Shown one piece after another: positions 11,006 through 21,824 of a stretch of 64,000 nt of DNA. The DNA is from Cenococcum geophilum 1.58 (lineage: Eukaryota; Ascomycota; Dothideomycetes; Gloniales; Gloniaceae). A model generated the notes under the pieces. That model worked only from the letters and a program-made list of their open reading frames with translations, did no database searches and had not been told where the DNA came from. The position numbers and the translations under genes were made by a program. The DNA lies in contig KV748188.1 in NCBI GenBank assembly GCA_001692895.1, positions 1,240,001-1,304,000 on the forward strand, in the 5' to 3' direction. Each line of letters begins with the position of its first letter. The stretch's first letter is position 1.

Positions 11006-12193
11006 ATGGGTTGTGGTTCTTCAAAGGGAGCTGGCCCGGAAGGGGATATGCCGCGGGAAGGTGAATCGAAGGAGGCCGCCACGGGACCCACACATCCTTG
11101 GTCCAATCTCCCTCCAGCCAATAACATCCGATCTCCCACCGCCAGACGTCCCGCCAACCATAAGACAAGCTTTGCGCAGCTTGTAGGAGAGCGGAAGAGT
11201 GAGATTTCAGCCCTTCCAGCTTCCAAGGAAAATGATGCCGACGAGACTGCACTTGTTGAAGAACTGGATCTGGTAATTAGACCCTCATTTATTATTGCTT
11301 TGAATTTGATTAAGTGGTTTGCTAGGATTTCTTCGACAGAGAATGCGTTATCCCTTAACCCGCCGGCGTCCTCCGTTATCGATAAGATGATGGTCCGTGT
11401 GCATAGAACACCAAAAGTTCGTCAATCTAGGGCTCTTTATTGGCTAAAATCTTATCGATAAGAATTTAGCCAATAAAGAGCCCTAGATTGACGAACTTTT
11501 GGTGTTCTATGCACACGGACCATCATCTTATCGATAACGGAGGACGCCGGCGGGTTAAGGGATACTAGGCAGAGGAAGCTATACCGCCGCTTCGGCAATT
11601 GCTCGCATGGACAGTGGAAGTGACCTGCCATTTTGTGTGTCAATGCGATGGCTTAAAGAATACGGAAGATTGTCGGAAATGGACACGAATTTCGAACACC
11701 CACGGGTCAAAACATTAGCTGGCTCCGAGTTATCTATCCAGGGCGTCGTCCGCGATATGCAATTCAGACTAAAAGGTTCCAACAAGACGTTCTGTAGAGA
11801 CTTCTTCGTAAGCGACGCCCTCGATGACTGGTACGACTTTGTGCTAGGTAAAGATTTTATGAAGAAAAATTTCGATATGCTCTTTGGACCGGGTGGGAAA
11901 GTCCAAAAGATGATTGGGGGCCTGTTTGGTACAAAACGCCGGACTCCAGGTACGCGTTCTGAGAGTGCTAGCCGCCATATTGTGTCGTCATTCTGACAAA
12001 CTGCTGACGTTATTGGGGTATTTAAGCCGAAAAGGCTCAAGAAGCTGCCCTAAAGGCCCAACAGGAAGCCGACGCAAAAAATAGGGAGGCCGACCGCTTA
12101 GCAAGAAAAGCGAATGAGAAAAGACAGGCTGAAGAGACTCAAAGAATAGAAGAGGCTAATTTCCAAAACCACTATGCAAGAAACACAAAGTAA
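11006..12193 (+). pseudogene. Lipid-anchor-type retropepsin-like protein gene, split by a MITE
   Basis: The preferred start at 11006 gives an N-terminus MGCGSSKG. Gly2 with Cys3 and Ser6 is a typical N-myristoylation plus palmitoylation signal, so the product would be membrane-attached. About 90 residues of low-complexity linker follow. Downstream of the inserted palindrome the same gene continues with a retropepsin-like fold: catalytic-type DSGSD at 11610, a VKTLAGSELSI strand, and VLGKDFM near 11850, the conserved second motif of such domains. The 3' part (about 12027-12190) encodes a Gln/Glu/Lys-rich coiled coil ending NHYARNTK. A probable intron at 11950-12026 has a GCTGAC branch site but a non-canonical AAG acceptor. 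Bridging 11350 to 11563 (one TA copy) restores one continuous frame, so the MITE entered an exon; as it stands translation stops at 11461 in the MITE centre. The family is recognised from motifs only; substrate and role unknown. Confidence 0.6.
11351..11562. mobile_element. 212 bp palindromic MITE (foldback, TA target site)
   Basis: The whole element is one near-perfect palindrome centred between 11456 and 11457. Two 106 bp arms beginning TCCCTTAACCCGCCGGCG pair with a single visible mismatch (11449/11464). It is flanked on both sides by TA (11349-11350 and 11563-11564), the target duplication of the Tc1/mariner superfamily. It has no coding capacity and no RIP-type mutations, unlike the large transposons around it. 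The CTTATCGATAA motif occurs at the centre and again in each arm. Confidence 0.88.
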
Positions 12194-13215
12194 TAGCTCC
12201 TTCTAGCTGGCAATAAGTTTAAGATTTCAAGGACTAACCCTTTGTTAGTTGAAGATTACCGGCAGGGATATCCGCAATGCTGTCGGGTTGAAAGTTAAAT
12301 AGAAGTTGAGTGTTCCTTGCGAGAAATAAAGAAGCATATATGCAATAAATTCCAATTCGTAATTGATACTCTGAGCTGAATAAGACGCCCATTTTGTAAC
12401 TGAATTATAGTTATGCTTTCTGCGGAGAGGCTTGCGGAGAGGCTTGCGGAGAGATTGCGGGGTCCCGCAAGGTTGATAAACCTCTTGAGCGGAGCGTATC
12501 CCCTTTCCAAGCATTTTCGGTCCGATCATTCGTCCCTCGTGAAAGACCCAGTATGTTGGTTATTTCCCAGCTTCATGGTATTACAAAGCTTGGTGCGGAG
12601 GCACTTTTTTATTCTTTTTAGGAGCCACTGACTATGGGAATGCTAATAAGGAAGCATTACAGTTTCTGGCAGATGTTCGGATGCGAAAAAAGAAAATACC
12701 ATCGTCTATGCCTTTTTAAGTGAAATTTTTTTAATTGGCTCCGCATATTCCTTACAATGCAGTCACGATGAAGCTCCTTACATCTCAAAATGACTAATGG
12801 CTATAACCCACTGTAGATGCTATTCGTGGTAATAACAATGCCTTTTAGGAGCCTGTTTCGACGCGATTAGGGAGGATGAAGGCGTTGAAGATGGGTTGTA
12901 GCGTAGTTAGATATGCACGAACATGCACGATATGCCGCACGTGGGTTATGTCCAGGTCTTTCGTTCGTGCGACGGTTTTGCTGCAGGTGATGTTTAGATC
13001 TCGCTTCGCACAGGCTCTAACCGGGTCAGACGGGGCGGGAGAGGTTCACATGGTCAAAGCTACGGTACCATCAGACTTTGCAGAAGGGGAGCTCCGATCC
13101 ATCGTCATATCCTTTGCTCCTCTTCACACAGCTTCCCCTATAGCTGTCCGATATCCAAGCTTTTCTTAGCACTTGTAGACACCCATTGACGTCCAATTGA
13201 CCTGATTAGCCCATT
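12194..13215. other. Intergenic region upstream of VTC4
   Basis: About 1 kb without a convincing gene. It contains a short tandem repeat of CTTGCGGAGAGG-type units (12 bp period, about three copies, 12421-12454). An open frame at 12876-13169 has no recognisable domain and lies in the promoter position. A CACGTGGG site is listed separately. Confidence 0.5.
12938..12945 (+). promoter_or_regulatory. Candidate Pho4/NUC-1-type site CACGTGGG upstream of VTC4
   Basis: CACGTGGG lies about 270 bp upstream of the inferred VTC4 start. CACGTGGG is the high-affinity site of the phosphate-starvation bHLH activator (Pho4 in yeast, NUC-1 in Neurospora), and VTC genes belong to the PHO regulon in yeast. Repeated ATGCACGA motifs flank it. 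The assignment rests on motif and context only. Confidence 0.45.
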
Positions 13216-15755
13216 ATGCAGTATGTACCAACCCCTAGCTGTGCCATGCATGCCCCTCCAATCGACGAGCTCGATTGCCTTACTGACTCGCTTCCTCCAC
13301 CAGCTTCGGCGAGCAGCTCAAGTCCTCGCTGATCAAGGATTGGTACTTCTATTACATCTCTTACCAAGACCTCAAAGATAGTCTAAAAACTCCCTTCGAC
13401 ACAAAACCTACTGCTGAAAATCCCTCGCCCAAACGAAGACCATGGACTGAAGAAGACGAGCAACGGTTCGTTAGTGAGCTAGAAAAAGAACTAGATAAGG
13501 TCTACACTTTCCAGAAAGTTAAGAGTGGAGAGATAGTACGAAGGATAACTGCCTCAGAGAAGGAAGTCAATCAAGTGATAGCGAAGGCCGATGACCAGGA
13601 TGGACGAAATGGGCAAGACGACTCGCCTACCGAAGAGGATTTCATGTTGCTTGAAGAAGATCTAAGCGATATCATTGCCGATGTGCACGATTTAGCCAAG
13701 TTCACACAGCTGAACTATACTGGCTTTCAGAAGATTATCAAGAAGCATGATGTGAGTGGATAAGGCTAATTTTCGAGCTTAAACGAGGCTAATTACTAGC
13801 AGAAACAAACAGGATGGCATTTAAAGCCTGTCTTTGCGGCACGTCTGAGAAGGAAACCATTCTTCCAAGACAATTACGATGCTTTCATTGTAAAACTTTC
13901 CAAGCTATACGACAATGTGCGGACTCGAGGCAACCCAATCAAAGGCGACTCTGCCGCAGGAGGAAAGCAACAGAATTTCGTGCGCCAGACAACTAAATAC
14001 TGGGTGCATCCGGACAATATCACTGAATTGAAGCTCATCATTTTGAAGCACCTCCCTGTCTTGGTGTTCAACCCAGAAAAGGAGTTCTCTATGGATGATA
14101 CGGCCATCACTTCAGTTTACTTTGATAATACGGATACTTGGGAGCTCTACGAAGGGCGTCTAAAGAAGACGGAGGGCGCCGAAGCTATCCGACTGCGCTG
14201 GTACGGAGGTATGCAGAGCGAAGCAATTTTTGTCGAAAGGAAAACTCACCGCGAGGATTGGACTGGAGAAGAGTCGGTTAAGGCGCGTTTCAAGACGAAG
14301 GAGAAGAACGTGAACGGCTATCTCGCTGGTAACATATCGGTTGAAAAATTGTTTGAGAAAGATCGTAAAGAAATGAAAAGGAGCGAAAAAGACATCGCAT
14401 CCGACGAGCAGTTAGCAAGGGAGATCCAGTACAGAGTCCTAACTCGCCACCTTGTTCCGGTTACTCGTTCGTTCTATCATAGAACCGCCTTTCAATTGCC
14501 AGGAGATGCCCGAGTTCGGATATCACTCGACACAGAGCTCACCATGGTTCGTGAAGACAACCTAGACGGCAGAACCCGAGCAGGTAAGAACTGGAGACGA
14601 ATGGACATCGGAGTAGATTGGCCTTTCTCTCAACTCCTACCTGAAGATGTTGAACGATTCCCCTACGCCGTTCTCGAAGTTAAGCTCCAAACCCAAGCTG
14701 GACAAGAGCCCCCCGAATGGATCCGTGAGCTAACAGCGAGCCATCTTGTCGAGGCTGTACCCAAGTTTAGTAAATATATTCACGGGACTGCAACTCTCAA
14801 TCCGAATCGAATTAATCTTCTTCCTTATTGGGCTCCGCAAATGGATGTCGACATCCGCAAACCTATCACCCACCGCTTCGGTATTGAGCGCCCCGGCCAG
14901 TCGGCAGACATATCGACCTCAGGAAACCTAGACGACGATAGCGATGATGAGGATGGTGCTGGCCTAGTATCCCTACATAACCAAGAGGACGATACAGAGG
15001 ATATGCGCCGCCTACGTGCTGCTCGTGATGCCCTGGCACAGCATGATCTTGATCAACGCCGCGACTATGGCACTATCAGCAACGGTGAAGGACCTAACGC
15101 TCTTGACGTTGAAGAGCGCATTGCCGCACAACCGCTTCCAGCACCCGAAGACGATTATCCACTCTATGACTCCGACGATTCTGAAGACGATTTAGAAGAA
15201 GCACGTTATGTTGGCGGTTGGCACTACCGTTCTAAACTGCTAAAGCAGAAGGTACGGCAAGCTGGAAGAAATTTAGTAGAATTGGCAGGGAAGCTAGTGC
15301 CACGGCCACAGCCAACGCTTATGCCAACCAACGGGCCAAGTATGGGCATTCCGAAAGGGTCTGGCGAAGTCAAGAGATTCAAAGCACCCAAAGGCAAACG
15401 CATCCACGTCCCCGTCCGTGTTGAACCCAAAGTGCAGCTTGCTACTGAGCGTACCTTCCTCTCGTGGCTTGAATTTAGCATCATCCTGGGCTCTATCGCC
15501 GCAACATTACTCAACTTTGGCGACTCCCTGTCCGTTGCCGCTGCGTGGGCTTTTACCATCGTCGCTTGTCTGGCATTATTTTACTCCATGGGCCTGTACA
15601 TGTGGCGTGTTAAGATGATCAGATCACGTCGAGCAGTCACTTANCATGATAAAATTGGTCCGACGGCGCTGTGCGTGGGCCTAGCAGCGGCTGTGGGTGT
15701 TAGTTTTGGAGTTCGGTGGGGTGGAGGCGGATGGAATGGAGGATTAAGAGGTTAG
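13216..15755 (+). CDS. VTC4: Vacuolar transporter chaperone 4, polyphosphate polymerase
   Basis: Catalytic subunit of the VTC complex, which makes polyphosphate from ATP and moves it into the vacuole. Exons 13216-13220, 13304-13751 and 13803-15755 give 801 residues. The 5 nt first exon (ATG CA) joins across a GTATGT...CAG intron with a TACTGAC branch to give MHFGEQL, the expected SPX start. The SPX domain spans residues 1 to about 155 and ends KIIKKHDKQTG, the inositol-pyrophosphate-sensing helix. The tunnel-fold polymerase domain covers about 200-490, with RLRWYGG (281-287), FVERKT (294-299), AVLEVKLQ (440-447) and PKFSKYIHG (471-479). An acidic linker and three C-terminal membrane segments (from about 708) follow. 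Base 15644 is N in a TAN codon: Tyr if pyrimidine, stop if purine; Tyr is expected from the family. Length and order match the family. Confidence 0.95.
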
Positions 15756-16068
15756 GTCGTATGGAGGAAACAAGCTGGAGGTATTTTGGAAATACGCCGT
15801 GGGACGAAGGTTGATGATTGGTAATGGAAGGATATGAAGACTGCGAAGAGCCGGATCGCGAAGGACTGAAGTCGGTTGGACTTATTCAATACGCAGTACC
15901 ACTTTTTTCTTTTTTCCTTTGGGCAAAGGTTTGTAACATGAGTGATCAGTATTTTTAAATGTAAAAGCAGACAGCAGAAAAATAAATTGAATTTGCAGAG
16001 AAAGTCTTCGAGTGTCTACATAATACAGAACAGATCCCAAAACCTTGATATCATCTCTTGCTTTTCTC
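15756..16068. other. Convergent 3' intergenic region VTC4/OST1
   Basis: 313 bp between the two stop codons. It contains T- and A-rich stretches suitable for polyadenylation on both strands (for example around 15900-15985). No gene is seen. Confidence 0.5.
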
Positions 16069-17674
16069 CTACGACGTCTTCTTCTTCCCAATACTCACGT
16101 CCAAACCCCCAATAACCCAAGCAGCACTGAACACACTAAGAAGTGTCGCAAAAATGACGATCGGCTTCCGGAAGCCAGCCGTCCAGGGGTAGTCATAGGT
16201 CACAACGATATCACGGTCTCGCCACTCGTCAACGAGGTTGATGGCTGTGAGCTTGAGAGTTGTGCGGCCGATGGTGTCCATAAAGGTGCGGTGGATAGTG
16301 GTGGATGAGGCGACAAGGGGGACGGAGGTTTCGTAGCGGATGTTACTGCAAAAATCACGTTAAAACTCTTGCGCTCTAGAAATACAAGGGGGAGAGAAAA
16401 CTTACGTCGCGCCCTCAGGTAAAATCACCCTAACCTCTACTTTTTTATACTCAATACCCTCAGGCATCCTTGGGCCCTCCAAAAACGGGACTTTCAACAC
16501 ATATCCGTCACCTTTCCTCAGCTTCCTCAGGTATTCCTTAAGGTCCGCATCCCAACCAACCTTGAAACTGTACTTCCAGCCCCCAAACACGGGATAGCGG
16601 GGTCGAAGCTCTAAGTGCGCTTCCCGCACACCGCTCCTAAACCGGCTCGTGGACACATTGCCAATGTCATCCGTGAAATATGGGTTCATAGACCCAACGC
16701 GGAGTGGAATTGGAAGCTGCTTGAGCGCCGAGGTTGGCGGATTCGAATACTGTTGCATCTGCCAAGAGACGCGCGAGAAGTGGTTGGCCAGCTGGGCGGC
16801 GCGGTTCGTAAGCCAGTACCGTTCTTCTGTTGCCAGATTCCCGCCCCAGTGGCTGACCTCGATGTCGCGCTCGAGAAGACTCACGTGGGTGAGAGGCTTA
16901 GTAAACTCGTATCGTACACTGACGGATTCTTCGGCGCCAGCCGGGATGTCATTGTACGGGCCGTAGGTGAAGGTGCTACCTTGCTTCTGTGGGTCTTGCT
17001 GTTTCTCGGCATTTGGTGTGGGGAGGATTGTGTAATCTGGGATGTCGGTCGAGGGGAATTTGACCTTGGTCTTCTGCTTCTCGGTAACATAAGCAGAGGG
17101 AGTGTATGCGCTGAAGGTATACTGGACATATTGTTTGTCCAGCTGGTTGATGGTGGCGGGGACAGGGCTCAAGGCGGAGAGTATGGAGTATGAGATACTG
17201 AGAGTTTGTTGGGCTCTTGGTTGTAAGGGCTCCGGAAGGTGGATAAGGTAGAATTCGGTGGGACTGAGAGTATTGTCAATCACATTGAAGTATTTAAGAG
17301 TAAGTTTGAACGTAGGCTTACCTATAAGAATCGTATTCTACAACTTCGGTCTTGAAAGGAAGCTTCCCAGCCGCTTTCTTGTCTTTCACTTCAAATCCTC
17401 CAATTCTGGAAATTAACCTGAAATCGAAAGGAAGGTAATATTCGGATTGTGGCTTCGAATCGATATTCTCGATGATTACATTGATAGTCTCTCGCGGATA
17501 TTCCTTGTCTAGATTGGTTGTCCGTACAAGATTGATATTCTTGAAGACTTGTGGAGGCTTGAAGCCGCTGGGTAATATCTGTTTCGAGGAGAGAGGCTGT
17601 GTGACGTTCAGTTCGGCGGCGCAGAAGCTCGACAATACTGTTAGACAGCCTAGGGCGAGGGTAATTGACCTCAT
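16069..17674 (-). CDS. OST1: Oligosaccharyltransferase subunit, ribophorin I (OST1)
   Basis: Non-catalytic subunit of the ER oligosaccharyltransferase that N-glycosylates nascent proteins. Minus-strand exons 17674-17322, 17263-16406 and 16345-16069 (introns of 58 and 60 bp with GTAAG donors and CAG acceptors) encode 495 residues, close to the yeast length. The start gives a signal peptide (MRSITLALGCLTVLSSFCAAE). The luminal ribophorin domain follows: VVEYDSYSPTEFYLI spans the first splice junction, then the QQTLSISY, SHWGGNLATEERYWLTNRAAQL and GGWKYSFKVGW regions. One C-terminal membrane helix ends in GKKKTS, so the last four residues KKTS form a KKXX ER-retrieval signal. It shares a 276 bp divergent promoter with the pseudouridine gene. 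Confidence 0.95.
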
Positions 17675-17950
17675 CTTGGGTATAAATGAGAGACCCCAAG
17701 CATAGAGGAATCAATGCAGTGATTGAAAGGGTATTTGATGGGTGGAGATGCTACTTTGGAGAATTGATCCTGGAGAGCTGATGCGTCGTGTTCTCTCGAC
17801 CATTCTGCCACCGCTTTCAAGCTCCGCGCCAAGATTCCACTCCGCTCTCCGCGGAATGAATATCTTCCTGCAACCCATGCCACGCCCTTCGTCTGTCAGC
17901 CATTAAAACCCAAGCATGCCGCCTTGAGCTTCAGCAGTAACACTTGAGGC
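17675..17950. promoter_or_regulatory. Divergent promoter region OST1 / pseudouridine-degradation gene
   Basis: The 276 bp between two divergently oriented start codons must hold both promoters. No TATA box or specific operator could be assigned. Confidence 0.5.
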
Positions 17951-20611
17951 ATGGCTCTCATTTCTAAGGCTATTGGCAAAAGCAGCCGAGCTTCGAGGCA
18001 GCCAATATCATCGCTATGGACATCTTACCGCTCTCTTAGCACTAACAGAAGCTTTCTAAGGATTTCGGAAGAGGTGCAAGAAGCTCTTAATTCCAAGAAA
18101 CCTGTAGTCGCCCTCGAAACAACAATATACACTCATGGTAACGCATCTCTACAAGTGGTCAAAGTCTCTGCTAATGAATTGCTTATAGGTTTCCCTTATC
18201 CTGATAACATTGCTTTGGCCTCACATCTTGAAAGTGTCGTTCGCATTAATGGCGGTGTTCCTGCAACTATCGGTATAATAGATGGAGTGGCTCGTGTGGG
18301 AATGAGCCCTGAAGAACTTATTCAACTCACATCCTCTTCTGGACATGAAAATACTCTAAAGATCTCCAGGCGGGATCTAGGATTTGTCTGTGGGTTGGTA
18401 CTACTTCCTTGAGGATGAACACTCTACATATACTGAGGCCTTTCTAATTGAGAATACATTCAGAGGCTAGCAAGCAAAAGGTTCAATGGAGGCACTACAA
18501 TTGCCGGAACTATGGTGTTAGCCCACCTAGCTGGAATTAAAGTCTTTGGTACCGGCGGCCTTGGTGGAGTTCATCGAGGCGCAGAGTCTAGCATGGACAT
18601 TTCTGCCGATCTGACAGAGCTAGGACGGACTCCAGTCACTGTGGTTAGCAGTGGTTGTAAGAGTTTCCTGGATATTCCTCGAACCTTGGAGTATCTGGAA
18701 ACGCAGGGTGTCGGTGTTGGCACTTTCGCCGATGGAAGACAGGACAAGATAGATTTTCCTGCCTTTTGGTCAAGAGAAAGTGGAGTCAAGAGTCCTATGG
18801 TCATTCGGAATGAGATTGAAGCAGCCGCTATTATCCGTATGTGTAGATCTTATTTTCGTTACACCGTTATCTCATGCCCTGCACTATCCAAGAGGTTACC
18901 TTATATTGTCTTTATATCATTTTGCTTATTGAATTAATTTTTTTCAGATGTCCAAATGTCCTTGCCCCTCTCCTCTGGGCTAATTTTCGCAAATCCCATT
19001 CCCGAAGAGGCGTCCATCCCGAAGCACGAAATGGATGCGATTATCGAAGAGGCAATAAGGCAAGCTGATGCAGCTGGCGCTTACGGGAAGGACAACACCC
19101 CGTTCATCTTAAGCAAAATCAAAGAGCTGAGTGGTGGTAAGAGTGTACCTGCCAACAGGGCTTTGATCGAATCGAATGTTAGACGTGCTGCTATTGTAGC
19201 TAGGGAACTAGCGATTCTAGAAACCACCCAAGCTGAAGCTATTGGGTGAGATATCTATGATCATGTAACTCTATAGAGGTGGCGCTGATAATACTTATGT
19301 AGGAGGAACTCAAGCTATCTTACTCCATCTGATCAACCGAATCTTTTATATGGTCCTTCAACTGGGGATGTGGCACAAAAATTAGAACAGGCTCCTCCAA
19401 ACCCGACTCAGGCCCTTCCAAACCCCGATATTATCGTAGCCGGTGCATTGGCTGTTGACTTCTCCTGTGATTACGCTCCTCTGCCTGGCTCGGCGGCTAA
19501 AGTTGCGGTATCACCTCAGCTCAACACCTCTAATCCATCAGTAATATCACAAACATTAGGTGGCGTTGCTCACAACACAGCGAAAGCCGCACACTTTATG
19601 GGCAGCTCAGTCCGGCTCTGCAGCGCTGTTGGTGACGATATCAGCGGCCGAGCAGCTCTAACCCAGCTGGCATCTGAGGGCATGCAAATTAGTGGAATTG
19701 ATGTGCTAGGCCAACCTAACAGGACAGCACAATATGTTGCCGTCAACGATGCTCACAAGAATCTGACGCTCGCTATGGCTGATATGGGCATCTTGGAAAG
19801 TATCACTGCTGAGAGTATTACAACTCGATGGCTTCCGGATCTTAATCAAGCTAAACCGAAATGCCTCGTTGTTGACGCCAACTGGACTGGTCCAACACTA
19901 TATGCCTGGCTACGCGCAGGCAAGGCGGCGGGCGCGCTCACAGCCTTCGAGCCCGTATCTACTGCTAAAGCAACGCGGCTATTTGCTCCATCCCCGAATC
20001 GCTCTGAGGCTATTCCCGTCTTCCCGAATCATCTTGTGGATCTCGCAACTCCGAACACCCATGAGTTGTCCTCGCTACATAGTACTGCTACCCGCCTTGA
20101 CCTCTTCTCAAGGTCCGACTGGTGGCGCGTCATTGACTCCCTCGGAATCCCATCATCAGGCCTTCGCGTTGCTCTATCAGTCACTACTTCATCTGATCTT
20201 GTCAACCAAGGTCTTCCTCAACAGAGCATTCGGCTTCTTCCTTTTATACCTACAATCCTCACGAAACTGGGCCCAAGGGGGGTGCTCTTGACCATGTTAC
20301 TCAAGGCTAACGATCCACGCTTAAGCAGCTCGGAAGCATCCCCCTACGTGCTAAGTCGCTGCTCAAACGGGGACCCGGAAGTTGGTGGCATCTACGTCCG
20401 ACTATTCGAGCCTGAAGAGGTTCTAGGCCCAGGGGAAGTGGTCAGCGTGAATGGTGTTGGAGATACATTCCTTGGGGCACTCATGGCAGGCATATCTCGA
20501 GGCCGGAGGATCGAAGATGTGGTAAATCTAGCGCAGAGAGCTGCAGTGTTCTCACTCAAGAGCAGGGAGACAGTGAGTACAGAGCTAGTAGCACTAAGGG
20601 CTGAGGTGTAA
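17951..20611 (+). CDS. Bifunctional pseudouridine-5'-phosphate glycosidase / pfkB pseudouridine kinase
   Basis: Degrades pseudouridine: the kinase half makes pseudouridine 5'-phosphate, and the glycosidase half splits it to uracil and ribose 5-phosphate. Five exons (17951-18137, 18189-18397, 18464-18836, 18948-19245, 19303-20611) give 791 residues; all introns are 51-111 bp with GT...AG ends. The first intron is 51 bp without a stop, so an unspliced reading stays open. Glycosidase motifs are ALETTIYTHGFP, FNGGTTIAGTMVLAHLAG, FGTGGLGGVHRGAE and SSGCKSFLDIPRTLEYLETQ, whose Lys is the expected Schiff-base residue. The pfkB half starts near residue 395 (PDIIVAGALAVDF) and carries NGVGDTFLGALMAG with the catalytic Asp. 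The basic, Ser/Arg-rich first 40 residues look like a mitochondrial presequence. Such fusions are normal in fungi and animals. Confidence 0.92.
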
Positions 20612-21824
20612 CTCATTTAGTTGTTGGAAGGCTACATATACATTGACATGGGAGGTCGTGCAGACCGTGTGGGACAGATTGTAAGTGAGTAGAAAGTTGT
20701 TGTATTGGTTTTCTAATGCTGCTGGCTATATACTACCTGAGTAGGCTGCTTCCCTGCCCACGTCTTGTGGGCCGCTGTTTCCCTTACAATTGCCCCCTTC
20801 ATGAAAGTGGATGTAGGCAAGTAGTGGTGATAATTAGTGTTGGAGAAGAAGCAGATAAAAACCGTAGCGAGAGAATATATTAGAGAAGGGGAAGTAAATA
20901 AACTTGTCTTATAAAAGCTGTGGTAGAGCGTTGGTAGTAAGTCTAGGAGTATGGGACTGTAGGGCTCGACTAGGAGTACGGGCAGGGTGTTGTTGAGGGC
21001 TTCCCGGGCAGCTGTCTTGTAGGGTGCTGCCGGTGACTGGCCGAATATTCGGTTGTCTTGCTTGGCCTTTTGAGTAGCTTGACCTTACCGTCGGCGTCAA
21101 GGAGGTCGTGTTTGAGAGTTGACGGTGTTCTGAATACTATTCTGGCCGCTTTTGAGTAGATGTCTTTTGAGGGGTTTGAGTCGCTGAGGTGCTTGGGGTA
21201 GCATATATCCATTAACTGAACTTGTTTCTATTCTCTCTTTCCTCTATATAACAATACTACTTTAGAGTGAAAAATCCGCTTTAAGTAAAAAGGAAATATT
21301 TATAAAAAAAGAAAATGGTTAAAGTACTAAAGAGCTTCGGCTTATAAATATATTTATATTAAATTTATAATAATACTTTATGTAATTTTTTAACTAACAC
21401 GCTGCGGCCGCGTTAGGCAATGCGGCTGCGGCGCCTTATTAGCAAATAATAATGATTGTCATCATTGTTGCTAACGGTAATGAACATCATATATCAAGCT
21501 ATATTTTAAACAGCATAGCAAGCTGGCCGCATCCAGTGCCGGCCGAAAAATCAAATGAATCCAACCTACCCTAACGGCCAACATCCTACAAAGAAGCCAG
21601 AGCACAGGAAAGTGCCCGAGAGCACACGAGGGGTTCTTTAGATGTTAGCCCGTGAAGAATTGTGCAGTGCTGTATGAAAAAAGGGAAAAAATGAAGAAAA
21701 ATCTGTCGAAAGCTCTGGATATATAGAGCGCCAAACCCAGTCTGCTGACCATCCCAGACCAAACGCCGTCACAATCCACCCTTTTTCGCCCTAACGCCGT
21801 CTCTAGGATACCTTGCCTGTTACC
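20612..21824. other. Convergent intergenic region with short AT-rich relic
   Basis: 1.2 kb between two convergent genes. At about 21235-21480 the composition turns AT-rich with a GC-rich GCGGCCGCG/GCGGCTGCGGCGCC spot. An imperfect hairpin (TTAGCA...TGCTAA arms, about 21440-21477) is also visible. This may be a small repeat remnant; no gene is recognised. Confidence 0.4.

Noticed and set aside
11579..12040. Minus-strand 153-codon frame opposite the retropepsin-like region
   Set aside because: The plus strand has DSGSD and VLGKDFM motifs; the minus reading shows no family and partly runs into the MITE arm.
12876..13169. 97-codon open frame upstream of VTC4
   Set aside because: Lies in the VTC4 promoter, has no domain and overlaps the candidate phosphate-control site.
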